Shown: positions 1 through 11,400, counted from the first letter of the stretch. The stretch: DNA of 64,000 bases from Siderastrea siderea (GCA_964030785.1 OZ034969.1:38762701-38826700); one strand, 5' to 3'. Numbers and translations: made by a program. Notes: a model not told the origin generated them from the letters alone.

Positions 1-632
1 TCAAACATAACGCGGCAAGGGTGGAAAATTCGATTTCTTTCATATTTAAATGTTAGATAGGTTAGGGTATAACTAAAATCACTGGATACTTTTTTTTTGG
101 CAAAATGTCCTTTTATTTCAAAGAAAAATGCAAATAACGAACTTCCGTTAAAATCGCCATTTGAAGCAGTAAATTATGACATCAATTTGAGGCGTTTGCG
201 TGGAAAAACAAATCCCTCTGACGTCTTTTAAACACTCACCTTTAAGGTGAAGTAAAATAACATACAGTGTTAATTGCAGGGATTATTTGTGGTTTTAATG
301 GCGTTGTGTGTCTTTCTTACCTATTACCAGTGTTGTTACAACCATTAAAAATTGTATTTGCTACCCTAGCCTAGTAGTCTGAAATGCAATTCCAACCGTT
401 GTACAAGCTTACAGACATGGTTACAGGTGAGTGGTGCAACAGAAGTGGCGCTATTATTAACTAGACCCAACTTTAATACGGGGAAAACCTATAACTACAA
501 GGGGCTCCCTTTTGTTAATTGACGAGCGGGTATTCTACCTATGATCATTGGTGTCAGTCTGCTGGTTCTCAGCTGGCACAGGACCGGTACAAGGCACAGT
601 TATATCAGGAGTGAAAGTCAACTCGCTGTTAA

Positions 633-2239
633 GGTGTTTCGATACAGTTTTTTTGGGACCATACCTAACTTTTTGAATCGGCTCTTAGACAGTCTTCTCC
701 TTGTCAGATCAAAGTGAAATTTGCAATACTTGTTAGTTTTGGATTGAACCTTAGCGTGGTTTACATTTTGTGAAAATCGATATTTCCATGACAACGATAA
801 ACAAAAATCCTCGAAAACGCTAAAATTGAAATTTTCCGCGATCCAGATTTCACTTTGAAAAGCAAATACCAACATCTTAAACTGTGGTGTATGGCAAACA
901 AAATATACAAGAACAAAAAAATTCTGTATGTTTGTTTTGAAGTAAATCGCAAAAACATTTTTAACCTTAGTTTGTGCATAGTAATAGTAAATGCACCGAA
1001 AAATAATCAATGCTTTGATGAAATGGCTAGAAAATACTTTCAAAATATGTCTTTTACTTACTATTTTACGCCTAGAAAGTTTTGTTGAAACTGGTGTTCG
1101 CGATCTCGAGAACGAATTGTTTTTCTAAGATCATTCGCGTAATGATTTTGTGGTAATTTTTGAATTTGAGCGCTTTTGCGAAAATCTTAAGAACGGCTCG
1201 ATGGATTTTTTAAAAACATTAAACACGCGTGCTTGACCATGTGACCAATTTTAGTATCGAGTCTTATTAACATTGATTCACTGGAACACTTTTAGATTTA
1301 ACGTTAAAGAGGACGTATGAACCGACGGAAAAGCTTGCGTTACAAATTTACTGTTGGCAAGTAAATGCTAATATATTCAAAGTAGTGCGTAATTCATTGC
1401 TTCGTGATTTTTATTTGGTTTCTTTGTTCTTTGTTGCACTGTAGATTACAACGAAAAGTGAAAATCACGTAGGAATGCTTTGCGCATTACTTTGAATATA
1501 TTTTCATTTATTTGCCAACTGTGAATTTGTAACGCAAGCTTTTCCGTCGGTTCATACGTCCTCTTTAACGTTAAATCTAAAAGTGTTCCAGTGAATCAAT
1601 GTTAATAAGACTCGATACTAAAATTGGTCACATGGTCAAGCACGCGTGTTTAATGTTTTTAAAAAATCCATCGAGCCGTTCTTAAGATTTTCGCAAAAGC
1701 GCTCAAATTCAAAAATTACCACAAAATTATTACGCGAATGATCTTAGAAAAACAATTCGTTCTCGAGATCGCGAACACCAGTTTCAACAAAACTTTCTAG
1801 GCGTAAAATAGTAAGTAAAAGACATATTTTGAAAGTATTTTCTAGCCATTTCATCAAAGCATTGATTATTTTTCGGTGCATTTACTATTACTATGCACAA
1901 ACTAAGGTTAAAAATGTTTTTGCGATTTACTTCAAAACAAACATACAGAATTTTTTTGTTCTTGTATATTTTGTTTGCCATACACCACAGTTTAAGATGT
2001 TGGTATTTGCTTTTAAAAGTGAAATCTGGATCGCGGAAAATTTCAATTTTAGCGTTTTCGAGGATTTTTGTTTATCGTTGTCATGGAAATATCGATTTTC
2101 ACAAAATGTAAACCACGCTAAAGTTCAATCCAAAACCAACAAGTATTGCAAATTTCACTTTGATCTGACAAGGAGAAGACTGTCTAAGAGCCGATTCAAA
2201 AAGTTAGGTATGGTCCCAAAAAAACTGTATCGAAACACC
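633..2239. mobile_element. 1.6 kb foldback (near-palindromic) element inserted at TTAA
   Basis: The two halves are almost perfect inverted repeats of about 780 bp around a loop near 1414-1457. The ends read GGTGTTTCGATACAG and its complement. TTAA is present on both sides (629-632 and 2240-2243). Element B carries the same surrounding sequence with a single TTAA and no insert near 62255, so B is the empty site. The mirrored open frames at 618-1043 (-) and 1829-2287 (+) are a consequence of the palindrome and are not genes. It is a non-autonomous element with a TTAA target, so piggyBac- or Kolobok-like. Confidence 0.85.
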
Positions 2240-4248
2240 TTAAAGGGTTGGATGGAGTTTTGGACAGGAAGGGTTCTCTCTTCATAACAAATGGGTGCAA
2301 TCGAAGTTTTTAACTGTGCTCTCTTGTCAGCTGTTTGACTTAGTCTACATTAGTGTGTCCTGGCTAATGAGTGGAGCTTCTAACAGCACGCCAGTGCTGT
2401 TTGAAGACTGTGAAATATGGCACGTAACCATGGTAACAAAAAATGAGGTTCTGTTCCTGAATTTCTGTTTATGAATCTTACTGAGGTAGGTTCCCAGTGA
2501 GCGAGATCTCTCACAGCAGCCAGCATACTTATCATAATGGATATGAGGATATCATAACAGAAATACGTCAAGCATCTTGCCCTTAAACGTCTGTTACCTC
2601 TTTCACGTTCTACACACACCTTAATGAGGACGAAGAGAAGAGTGAGGCTTCCATCGATAACCTGGCTAATATTCGGATAGACCGCAAGCGAATATAAAAC
2701 TCACCTGATCCAACTTTTACAAGCAAACCAGTCCCGCGTAAGATAATTTCAGATCCCTTTTTCCCCAGTCCTCTTTCACTTTTTGGCCACTCTCCCTTTC
2801 CTTACCGTGACCCGGCCCCTTGTGCTGCAGCTTCTGCTAGACACTATTCCAACTTTTGCACGATGGCTGGGACATATCGTCATTGTATTCAAACGTTCGT
2901 TGTAAAAACTGACTTGTAACTTGTGGTATCAGGCCCGCACCAAGGCTGAAATAAATGCTGCGAGCAAATTGGCCTAGTCAAAGCCTCCCCTCCCCCTTCA
3001 AAATACACACTCATGCACATGGATACTAACTCTGTTCACAATGCCACAGTTTGTGTCGATTTCGTCAAAAACGACACCTTTTTGGGGACATCCTTCGTTG
3101 ACAATTTGCCAAAAAGCTGCTTCCTGTTTGCTTTTTCGCCGACAAAGTTGTTGGCAACATCCACCAGATTTATAGCATCAGTTTTAAAAAAGTACCGTTA
3201 AAGTTACAAGGTTTGTTAAAATTGAAACATTTCGACAGCCAAGCTACGAATTTCGGACCTGTTTTACCTAACTCTCGTAAACGTTTACGTAACTTTCATC
3301 ACTCGATTGGTGAGATAAAAATAGTTTTGTTCCTTAGATTTGTTTTAAAACAACATGATGAGCTTAAAGCTTGCAGCAAATACACAGCAGTCGCTTAGCT
3401 ATTAAAGGCATTAAGGTCCTTCACAGTAAAGCTATACTGCCAGGGTCAAGGTGATATGGGTGAAGAAAGACATTGGTAAGGAACCTGGGCGACTGAAATG
3501 TGCGGTGGGCTAATAGATTTTTGAAGCCCACTTGCCCGGTGGCTAGCGACTCAACAGATGTCAAACCCTGTTAAAGGTTGTAAAATAATAAAAGGAACTT
3601 TTAGCATCAGCATTTAAGACTATTCGTTGCACATTAATTCGTTTTAATTATATATTTTTTGGCTCATTTGTTGTAATGTTTTTTCAACTTCCAAAACTTC
3701 TGGGGACTCGAGCCCCCCCCCCCTCCCCCTTCTCCGGGCCTGGGTATTCTTGGTGCATGAAAGTAAGGGAACAATTGTTTTCAAGCTTTTGATTCGTCTG
3801 GTGTTGTAACCACAAACTCCGACAACAAGATAATGGAACCAACAACAACCGTCTTCTGTGTATAAACGAAGCAATTCATGTATGTAAATATGTATGATTT
3901 GTGAAAAAAAAAGTCCGAGGTTCCCCCTCTAAGCCAAACAATAAGCACAGACTCGTTAGCCACATCGCAATTTTCCTGATAAAAACGATTTTAATGTTCT
4001 GGACTCGAAGTTTTGAAGAGGTTTTTAACTTAAACTAGTACACGTACCTTTTTTAGCTAATTTTCGTGTTCGAACATTGTTATTTGCATGCCTACAACTC
4101 ACGCCGAGGAGTGACTACTTTTTCTGCATTCTGGGACGGGAGGTTGAGGTGCCTAAATGTAGCACTAATTGTGTTTCGTATTTTTGGTCCATTACTAGTT
4201 CCTCCCATTTCTCGAACCCTGAGCCGTTTAAAAAGAATCAGAGCAGAT

Positions 4249-5173
4249 TTTGCCCTTCCCCTACCCTCTAGTAAAATGTCCATTCCGATGATTTGCATTG
4301 TGTGACGCGGCTCTAGATAGAACTCTGGCCACGTTAGCGGCGACATGTGGTGATAAAAACCTTTTTGTGTATTGCCAACTAAGCAACACTGACCAGCAAC
4401 TGAACCGTTGAGTAAGATGTCACAGTGTAGAAAGATGTCGAACGTTTTGGAAGAAAGGTTGTTGTTGAGCTGTTCGACCGTTTACAGTACACTGACCCAG
4501 TTGGCGGTGTTCATTGGATGGCATCAACAGGACCAAAATACGTCGAACGGCAAGAGAATCACTCGGAAATGGCCTCTGGACCTGTCCTCTACAGCAAATG
4601 AGGTAAGAGCATTTCGAACTGTTTTTCTGTTTGACGTTTTCGATCTCATCTGGGTCGAAACACATTAAAATATGTGCGTGACTCGCGAATGGAATGTTGC
4701 CAAGAAGGGTCAAACAACCTGCATTTTAACGAACTTTGAAAAGCTCTCGCGTCGCTCTCAATCATTTGCCCAAGGAAATTTTTGCAGCAATCCTGAGAAC
4801 ATCTTTTCTTAATTCAACAGCCAGAAGCTGAATCGATTTGAAGGTTTAGCACATGGTGAAAAATAATTTAATTCACGAAGTACTTTTCCTGATGAGAAAT
4901 GTATACTTTCAAAATTAAATTATTTCAAACACAAAGAACAACGCAGTTTCTACCAAAATCAGTTTTGAAGCTCTTGAGAGATTGCAAAAGTAAAATTGAG
5001 TGTTTAAAAGACGACAGAGGGATTTAGTTTTGCACGCGAACGCCTATTTTGCCAAAAAAAGTATCCAGTGATTTTAGTTATACCCTAACCTAACATTAAA
5101 ATATGAAAGAAATCGAATTTTCCACCCTTGCCGCGGAAGTTTGATTTTGTCTGATTTTTACAGACAGGCGCTC
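4249..5173. repeat. Right terminal inverted repeat of element A
   Basis: This segment is the reverse complement of the element's left end. It matches 1-235 of A and the roughly 1 kb TIRs of copy B (59234-60247 and 62650-63672). An internal deletion of about 85 bp near 5044 removes sequence that is present at 59360-59450 in B. The left TIR of A is reduced to 1-235 by a larger deletion. Confidence 0.8.
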
Positions 5174-5301
5174 TTAATGTCTTCAGAGATGATGATGACG
5201 CCACGCGAGTAAGACTACGAGTTCGAGCTCTCCACTTTAAAGTTTATCAATTTTCGGTATTTTGATAAATGACGACTGCCTAAGCTTGGTAGACGTTCTA
5301 C

Positions 5302-6261
5302 ATGAATCTAAGAACAGGGTCTAAGACCTTAAAAATGACCAGTAAAGATGCCAATGCAGATTCAACTTCGATAAAGCTGGATACCGTCCTCGCCAAAATG
5401 GACGACCTTCTCAAATCCAGGGACTTGCAAGAAACAAAACTAAACAGTATCCTTGAGAAATTATCTAGTCTAGAGAGCTCCCAGGAAAAAACGGCCGCTG
5501 ATGTCAATGCTCTGAAAGACAGTTATAGCGTACTGGACGTACAAATGAGCGAAGTAAACAACGACTGGCTCTCAAGGCTACCCGTGAAGAATTAGCATCA
5601 ATTCACAAGAAGATGGAGGACCTGGAAAATAGGTCTAAAAGAAACAACATCGTTCTCTGGGGCCTCAAGGAAGGCGTAGAAGGTACACATAACTCTTTTG
5701 AGTCTTTTTTGAAAGTCGAATTCTTCGAGAAACACATGCAACTTCAAAACATCGAAGTGATGAGGGCCCATCGAAGAGTGAGGTGCGGGATTGCGGAAAA
5801 TTAATTCAGAGTTTAAAAGAACGAGGCAGATAACAAATGTACTGTTTTGTTATTCTTTTGTTATTCAATGAGATGCAAATGAGTGTGCGGCGTTTTTCTG
5901 TAATCCCGCACCTCAGAGCCATCGAACGAATGTCAGCCAACGAGCCACGGCCGAAAACCCTTTACCGGCCAGACCGATACATATTTATCTCCTGAGGTAT
6001 TCTGATAAAGTTCAAATTCTTAAAGTCGCCGCAAGTGCGTTGAAGGATAACCTCTTCCTGGACAGTCAGATATTTATTTCTGATGATGTTTCAAAGAACG
6101 TCCGCAAAGAACGAGCAGAGCTTCGTAAGTCTCATCTCAAGGGGATTAGAGAAAGAGATGATGTTGAATTTGCTTTCATACCTTGGTCGGTACCAGCGCA
6201 AATTTTATTCAGGGAGAAAAACTGCTCAAAATTGAAATCCTTCAAGCTTCCGGATGAGTAG
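5302..6261 (+). pseudogene. LINE ORF1 (coiled-coil plus RRM-type RNA-binding protein) remnant
   Basis: ORF1 proteins of L1-type elements coat the element RNA as trimers. The first part (5302-5570) is rich in heptad-like Leu/Ile spacing (LDTVLAKMDDLL, LEKLSSLESS), consistent with a coiled coil. After one frameshift near 5575 the frame continues with KKMEDLENRSKRNNIVLWGL, the typical start of the ORF1 RRM domain. The frame is then cut by a 143-bp MITE plus an 8-bp duplication (151 bp in total, which shifts the frame by one), and resumes in exactly the expected frame with NVSQRATAENP to a stop at 6259-6261. Without the MITE only one frameshift separates the halves. Confidence 0.75.
5776..5918. 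mobile_element. 143-bp MITE with 8-bp target duplication (hAT-like)
   Basis: The ends are inverted repeats around GAGGTGCGGGATT and AATCCCGCACCTC. The flanks carry the direct repeat CCATCGAA at 5768-5775 and 5919-5926. An 8-bp duplication fits the hAT superfamily. It lies in the RNA-binding part of the LINE ORF1. Confidence 0.8.
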
Positions 6262-6857
6262 TCAGACTGAACTTTTTGTGTAGTTATTGTATTGAAGAAC
6301 ACTTTCAAGCTATGACAATATCAAGGTAAAATATCCTAGATTCTTTTCTCTTTTTTGTCTTATTGTTATTATTATATTGTTTACACTCGGGTATTAGACC
6401 GAAGAAATTGTACGCTAGTTATTATTTCAAGTTAGACTGGATCAGACTTGACATCCCTTGTATAACTACCTTATTATAGGAACACTACCAAGTTATGACT
6501 ATATCAAGCTTCGACAGCTAGAGTATCATCTAAAGTTTGTTTTTATCGTTCTGATATAAGATCTAGTAAGTACGCTAGTTGTTGTATCGTATGATTATCG
6601 CCTTTATGTGGAGATCCCGACGGGAGTGCATTGCAACTACAGGATGGTAAGTGCGCTTTCGTTTATAGGGGTCTGTGTGTTTGTCATTGTGTTTGTGTTT
6701 GTTTTTGTTCCTGCTTACACTGCGCGAAAAATTCTACTTTTGTCTGCTTTCGCTATACAGAGATACCATACACAATAAAGAAAATTCTTTCATATAATTT
6801 TGTACCTAAAACAGCACCTCTTCCTTGCAATGAAACAACTGTTCATATGCATGCAAA

Positions 6858-7682
6858 ATGCCGAGTAAACAAAATCTGAAGCCTGATACTATTAAATTAT
6901 TATCGTTAAACGTGAGAGGCCTAAGCAATTTTAAAAAAACGGCGAGCGATATTTTCTTGGTGTAGAAAGCAAAAGGCTGATTTGATATTTTTACAAGAAA
7001 CATACTCCTGCAAAGAGAGAGAGGCTCAGTGGAAAAAAGAATGGGGCGCGGAGATATTATTTCTCATGGGCACACAAACGCCAGAGGTGTCGCGGTGCTT
7101 ATAAAGAAAGGCTTTGATATTGATATGCGGTTGACTCAGACAGATTCAATTGGAAGACTTATATTGCTAAAAGCTGTGATCAAAGAGGAAAATTATACAA
7201 TTGCAAACATTCACGGACCGAACAAAGATGCCGACGCTGTTAAATTTTATCACAATCTGTCGAATTTATTAAGAACCAATGACTTCGGGAATGAAGAAAA
7301 CATAATTATGGGAGGTGATTTTACTTGTCCCTTAAATGTTAGCTTAGACAAAGAAGGTGGAATTCAAATTCCCCGAAGACACGTCGTAAAATCTATTGAA
7401 GAAATTCAGGATGAATTCAGTCTCCATGACATTGGCGTATAAAAAATCCAAATCAACAAAGCTTTACCTGGGGTCGTTGTTCTCCTTTTATATTTTGTAG
7501 ATTAGGTTATTGGTTGATCTCGGATAAACTACATGATTTAGTGTCTAATGTGGATATCTTACCCTCAATTAAATCGGACCACTCTGCAATATTTCTAGAA
7601 CTCGAAGAAATCAAGGAAAATAGTACAGGTCCTGGCTATTGGAAATTGAATACCGCGTTACTTGCGAACGAAGAATATAATA
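6858..7682 (+). pseudogene. LINE ORF2 endonuclease domain remnant
   Basis: This is the apurinic/apyrimidinic-like endonuclease that nicks target DNA for LINE integration. The start at 6858 reads MPSKQN, followed by LSLNVRGLSNF (the conserved Asn motif) and, in a shifted frame, LIFLQETYS (the catalytic Glu motif). The frame from 7029 is open through RGVAVLIKKGF and IMGGDFTCPLN, where most relatives have GDFN, so the Asn appears changed to Thr. Further on, in another frame, SDHSAIFLE (the C-terminal catalytic Asp-His pair) is still readable at about 7575-7605. Several frameshifts and stops are present. The domain ends where repeat D1 is inserted. Confidence 0.8.
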
Positions 7683-7850
7683 TATAGATTTAGCCAAGCC
7701 TAAAAGCGGAGCCCCCTTTTGTCTGTTTTTTTTTGTCTTTTTTGTTTTTGTTTTTGTTTTGTTTTTGCTGGCAGTTATTAATTTGTGAAAATACTCTCAT
7801 TCAAGTCGTTAAATAATAAAAAAAAAAGAAAAAAAGAAAAGAAAAAAAAT

Positions 7851-7925
7851 GCCTGCTCCCGTTGAGTGTCGAACCCGGCTCGTCGGCGTGAGATGCCGGT
7901 GACTAGTCCACTAGGCCATGGGCGT
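7851..7925 (-). repeat. tRNA-Glu-like block (SINE-type promoter module)
   Basis: On the minus strand there is an A-box-like TGGCCTAGTGGA and a B-box-like GGGTTCGACAC about 45 bases apart. CTC sits in the anticodon position, as in tRNA-Glu(CTC). The acceptor stem does not pair well, so this is not a functional tRNA gene. A diverged copy is at 63746-63820 in the same surrounding repeat. It is probably a tRNA-derived internal pol III promoter. Confidence 0.6.
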
Positions 7926-7940
7926 TTAACGATATTTTAG

Positions 7941-8710
7941 ACTGTACCCTGCAAGGACTGATCAAACGACGTTAAAAAAGCATTGCCCGAAGGCAACGCA
8001 GTTCTTAACACAACACCACAGTCAACAAGACCCGGCATGATAAGTACTCATGACTAGAAGGCAGATACGGACAACGTTGTTTCGCTCTTATTGGAGCTCA
8101 TCAGCGTATCGTAGCCACCAACACAATGAGAGTTAGTGAGAAATCACCTATCTCATAAGGACTGATCAAACGACGTTAAAAAAGCATTGCCCGAAAGCAT
8201 TGATCAGTCCTTGCAGGGTACAGTTTATTTATATTTTTGACTGATCACGATCTATTATGATCCGACGTGACGCAAGTATGGTCGTACACGGTTTTTGCAA
8301 AACATTTTCTGTCATTGTTCATTTTATTGTATGTAGAGGATGGTAATGGCCATCCCTCGTTCGTTTCACCACAGCATTCGGCATGTTTAAGTTGAGATCA
8401 TATCATTTTTAGGCCACAAACGCGCAGTACGTGTTTGTGACCGGAAATCATTTGATTTCTAGCTCTTTCTGGAATGGATCTAGTTACAGCATTTATGAGA
8501 TAGGTGATTTCTCACTAACTCTCATTGTGTTGGTGGCTACGATACGCTGATGAGCTCCAATAAGAGCGAAACAACGTTGTCCGTATCTGCCTTCTAGTCA
8601 TGAGCGCTTATTATGCCGGGTCTTGTTGACTGTGGTGTTGTGTTAAGAACTGCGTTGCCTTCGGGCAATGCTTTTTTAACGTCGTTTGATCAGTCCTTGC
8701 AGGGTACAGT
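7941..8710. repeat. Foldback element inside repeat D1
   Basis: Arms of about 215 bp (7941-8156 and 8495-8710) are inverted repeats with tips ACTGTACCCTGCAAGG and CCTTGCAGGGTACAGT. The spacer of about 340 bp has no clear frame. The D-family copy at the window end (63820-63850) runs straight from the tRNA-like block into the sequence that here resumes near 8806, so it lacks this insert. Confidence 0.7.
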
Positions 8711-8788
8711 TTATTTATATTTTTGACTGATCACGATCTATTATGATCCGACGTGACGCAAGTATGGTCGTACACGGTTTTTGCAAGA
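8699..8788 (+). repeat. 90-bp direct repeat of 8212-8306
   Basis: The stretch beginning CAGGGTACAGTTTATT and ending in GTACACGGTTTTTGCAA is repeated nearly exactly at 8212-8306 and here. Together with the inverted arms this suggests a duplication or a second partial insertion of the same foldback. Confidence 0.7.
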
Positions 8789-9274
8789 AATTTTCTCAAA
8801 TTTTAGAAGTTAATTTTAATACTTATTTCTTTCTTCGTGACAAGCTGCCTATCAGCAATGATGAAAATGCTGGTGTTTTTCCTGGCAAAATGTGTTCGAA
8901 ACACCGTAAAAACCATGGTTGTAGACAGAAAAAAACAAAATGCACTAGCTCTGCTATACTTGGCGTCGAAACCGCTGCGAAAAGCTGCGAACTCAAGCGG
9001 TGTGCCGACCGAGTTTGAACAGAACCGACAAGGCAAATTTGAACTTTTTGCCTGAACTTTATCGCCTAATTTCTTTCGCCTAAATTGAACTTTTCCTCTT
9101 CCACCAAACAGACAACTGAGTGTTCTTTTGAACTTTTTTTTTCCATTAACAAATTTGTTTTTGACTTTTGTTGTCTTTGCTTGTTTTCCTACAACGCGGG
9201 TCAACATGCGATTTCGCGCCAAAAACACACGGGATTCAGCACAGAATTATATCCAGTGTATGTATTGGTAAGCC

Positions 9275-9330
9275 CTCTGGTGCGGACGGACGGACGTACG
9301 GATGTACGGACGTACGGACGAACGGTCACG
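9275..9330. repeat. GGACGGACG/TACG short tandem array
   Basis: Repeated GACG and TACG units occupy the right part of repeat D1. The reverse-complement version (CGTCCGTCC) appears in D2 at 21024-21058, so the array belongs to the repeat family itself. Confidence 0.75.
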
Positions 9331-10554
9331 TGACTATTACGTCACTACCAAAATTTTTTGGCTTGATAGGTTACCAAATTTCCTTAGCAATGGAGCTCCG
9401 CTGACGCGCTGGCGGGCTGGCTCCGCTAAAAACATGATGAATGATAAATTGCCGAGTTGGCTTGAAGAAGCGAAGGATCTAAAAGACCATAGATCGATCT
9501 GGGACTGGATCAAATTTAATATAAGAACTGATTCTATGATTTTTTCAAAACGATTATCTAAAATTCGACAGAAACGCGAAGAAGAATTAACCTGCAAATA
9601 TAAAGAATCATCAGCCGCCTTTCAAGATAATTCCTGCGACAATATGCGAACAACAAAGAAAAACTGTAAAAACGAACTTGAATCTATTTATGATAAAAAA
9701 GTTGAAGGTATTATTATTCGGGCAAGGGCACGATGGCATCAACACGGAGAAAAGAATAGTAAATATTTTTTAAATTTGGAAAACCGTAATCACATTAAAA
9801 AACACATTCGAAAATTGCACATTAGTGGAGTCATCTCTACTGATCCTCTCTCGATAATAAACTCACAGAAACAATTTTACACCAAGTTGTATAGCAGTTG
9901 CAAAACAAAGTTAGACACTCCAGAGGCGACAGCCTTTTTTGAAAATCCAAATCTACCAAAGCTCTCGAGTGAAGCGAGTAACGAATGTGAAGGAAGAATA
10001 ACTATTGATGAATGTCAAAACATTATTAAAACATTCCCATTAGGTAAGACTCCTGGTAATAATGGTTTGCCTATTGAATTTTACAATGTCTTTTGGCCTT
10101 CAATCGGTGAATTATTGGTTAAATGTTTCAATGAGGCTTATGAAAGAAAAGAAATGTCCAACTCGCAAAGACAAGGTGTTATCACACTTATTGAAAAAAC
10201 TGGTAAAGATAGAACTTATCTTGAAAATTGGAGACCAATTTCGCTCACTAATGTTGACGCCAAAATAGCATCTAAAGTAATAGCAACACGAATTGTTAAG
10301 ATTTTACCAGAGATAATTCACAGCAACCAGACAGGATATGTTTCCGGCCGATACATAGGGGAGGCAGCTAGATCAATTCTAGACGTAATGGAGTACACCA
10401 AAACAGTCAATATTCCGGGCATTCTATTATTTATAGATTTCGAAAAAGCATTCGACAGTCTTGAATGGAATTTTATGTTTAAATGTCTAGAAACTTTCGG
10501 CTTTGGTCACAGTCTCATAAGGTGGGTTGAAACATTTTATAGTAATATATCCAG

Positions 10555-10822
10555 TTTTAGTATAAATCTACTAGCGTTCTATCACTAATGCTGTTCTCTG
10601 ATTGGCTACGCTACTCACTATCTATTCTGTTTTAGTATAAATCTACTAGCGTTCTATCACTAATGCTGTTCTCTGATTGGCTACGCTACTCACTATCTAT
10701 TCTGTTGTAGATAGTGAGTAGAGTGTTTTCCGTGCGCGGTGTGACCTAGTTATATCATTTTTCAATAAAAACATGTAGTGTCTGCTGTTAAGTTTTGAAC
10801 GTCTAGTAGATTTATACTAAAA
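10555..10822. mobile_element. MITE with 20-bp TIRs and an internal 75-bp duplication
   Basis: The ends read TTTTAGTATAAATCTACTAG (10555-10574) and its complement (10803-10822). The first 75 bp, including the left TIR, are repeated in tandem at 10630-10704. The element interrupts the reverse transcriptase just after the conserved FYSNIS segment. Confidence 0.75.
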
Positions 10823-10925
10823 CAATTAGATTATTCGTTCTCGATTTCTATGCGTGATAGTTGACTCGGCCTTCGGCCTCATCAACTATCACGCGATAGA
10901 AATCTCGAGCTCATAATCTAATTGT
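10822..10925. repeat. 100-bp palindromic hairpin
   Basis: The arms ACAATTAGATTAT and ATAATCTAATTGT enclose a second long complementary pair (CGATTTCTATGCGTGATAGT and its partner). At the centre is CGGCCTTCGGCC, a stable hairpin with a TTCG loop. It directly abuts the MITE and is a likely separate foldback insertion. Confidence 0.8.
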
Positions 10926-11080
10926 TAAGTATAATAAACAACGGAACTTTCTCAGCAAATTTTGAGTTAGGGAGAGGTGTCAGGCAAGGAGACCCTCTAT
11001 CGCCATATCTATTTGTAATCGCAATTGAGATTTTAGCTGCTGCAATTCGAACTAGTACCGATATTAAAGGGATCAAATTA

Positions 11081-11400
11081 GTAATAATAATAATAATTTA
11101 ATGCTTATTCGGCGCAAATTATCATATGGATATGATCAAATGCGCCTTACATCAAATTAATTAAAACCTAAAAATTTACAATAGAAATATATAAGAATAC
11201 AGTTAAAAACTTCCTAGAATAAAAATCAAAAACTTAGGATTAAAATTAAAACTAAATCTAAAACTGAAATTCGTAAGAAGTCATGCTAAAAGAGGCTCTA
11301 GCAGTAACAAGCGAATGCTTTCTTAAACAAATACGTCTTAATTGCTCGTTTAAAATGGTCGTAGCTTCTGATCGCTCTTATTTCAGATGATAATTTAGAA
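11081..11400 (-). mobile_element. CR1/L2-like LINE 3' tail inserted in the L1-like LINE
   Basis: On the minus strand the fragment starts with a C-terminal reading frame (SSEIRAIRSYDHFKRAIKTY, then LFKKAF and a stop). This matches the usual end of CR1/L2-type ORF2 proteins. It continues through a 3' untranslated part to an (ATT)n tail at 11081-11098. It is a typical 5'-truncated LINE insertion and separates two reverse transcriptase motifs of the older LINE. Confidence 0.65.

Larger units (their letters stand above)
1..5173. mobile_element. Element A: TTAA-flanked long-TIR DNA transposon, non-coding copy
   Basis: This copy runs from just outside the window (about 19 terminal bases are missing) to 5173, followed by TTAA at 5174-5177. 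The two ends are inverted repeats of each other, and the whole is repeated in opposite orientation as element B at 59234-63672. The right tip reads ...CAGACAGGCGCTC-TTAA. I see no transposase: the short open frames inside have no recognisable motif and differ between copies A and B, so the element is probably non-autonomous. Relative to B it lacks about 780 bp of the left TIR (junction near 236) and about 85 bp of the right TIR, and it has gained a foldback at 633-2239. A TTAA target suggests the piggyBac or Kolobok groups; I cannot decide which. Confidence 0.8.
7688..9430. mobile_element. Repeat family D, copy 1, inserted in LINE ORF2
   Basis: This segment splits the LINE between its endonuclease and reverse transcriptase. 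The ends contain AGCGGAGCC in inverted orientation (7704-7713 and 9418-9427). Other copies of the family are at 20924-21097 continued at 36404-36880, and at 63677-64000. From left to right it holds a T-rich tract, a tRNA-like block (7851-7925), an inserted foldback (7941-8710) and a conserved stretch (8806-9230). It ends with a GGACGGACG-rich array (9275-9330). No protein motif is recognised; the element looks non-autonomous. Confidence 0.6.

Noticed and set aside
618..1043. 141-codon minus-strand frame and its twin at 1829-2287 on +
   Set aside because: Both lie in the arms of one palindrome, so one creates the other. They have no motif and run past the element end.
4066..4713. Several 80-100 codon frames in the right TIR of element A, repeated in B
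   Set aside because: They overlap in several frames and strands and have no domain. They are conserved only because the TIR is repeated.
7851..7925. A functional tRNA-Glu gene on the minus strand
   Set aside because: The acceptor stem does not pair, and a diverged copy sits in the same repeat at 63746, so it is a repeat module.
9302..10588. 428-codon frame as one intact protein
   Set aside because: The first 40 or so residues come from repeat D1 and the last few from a MITE. Only the middle is reverse transcriptase.
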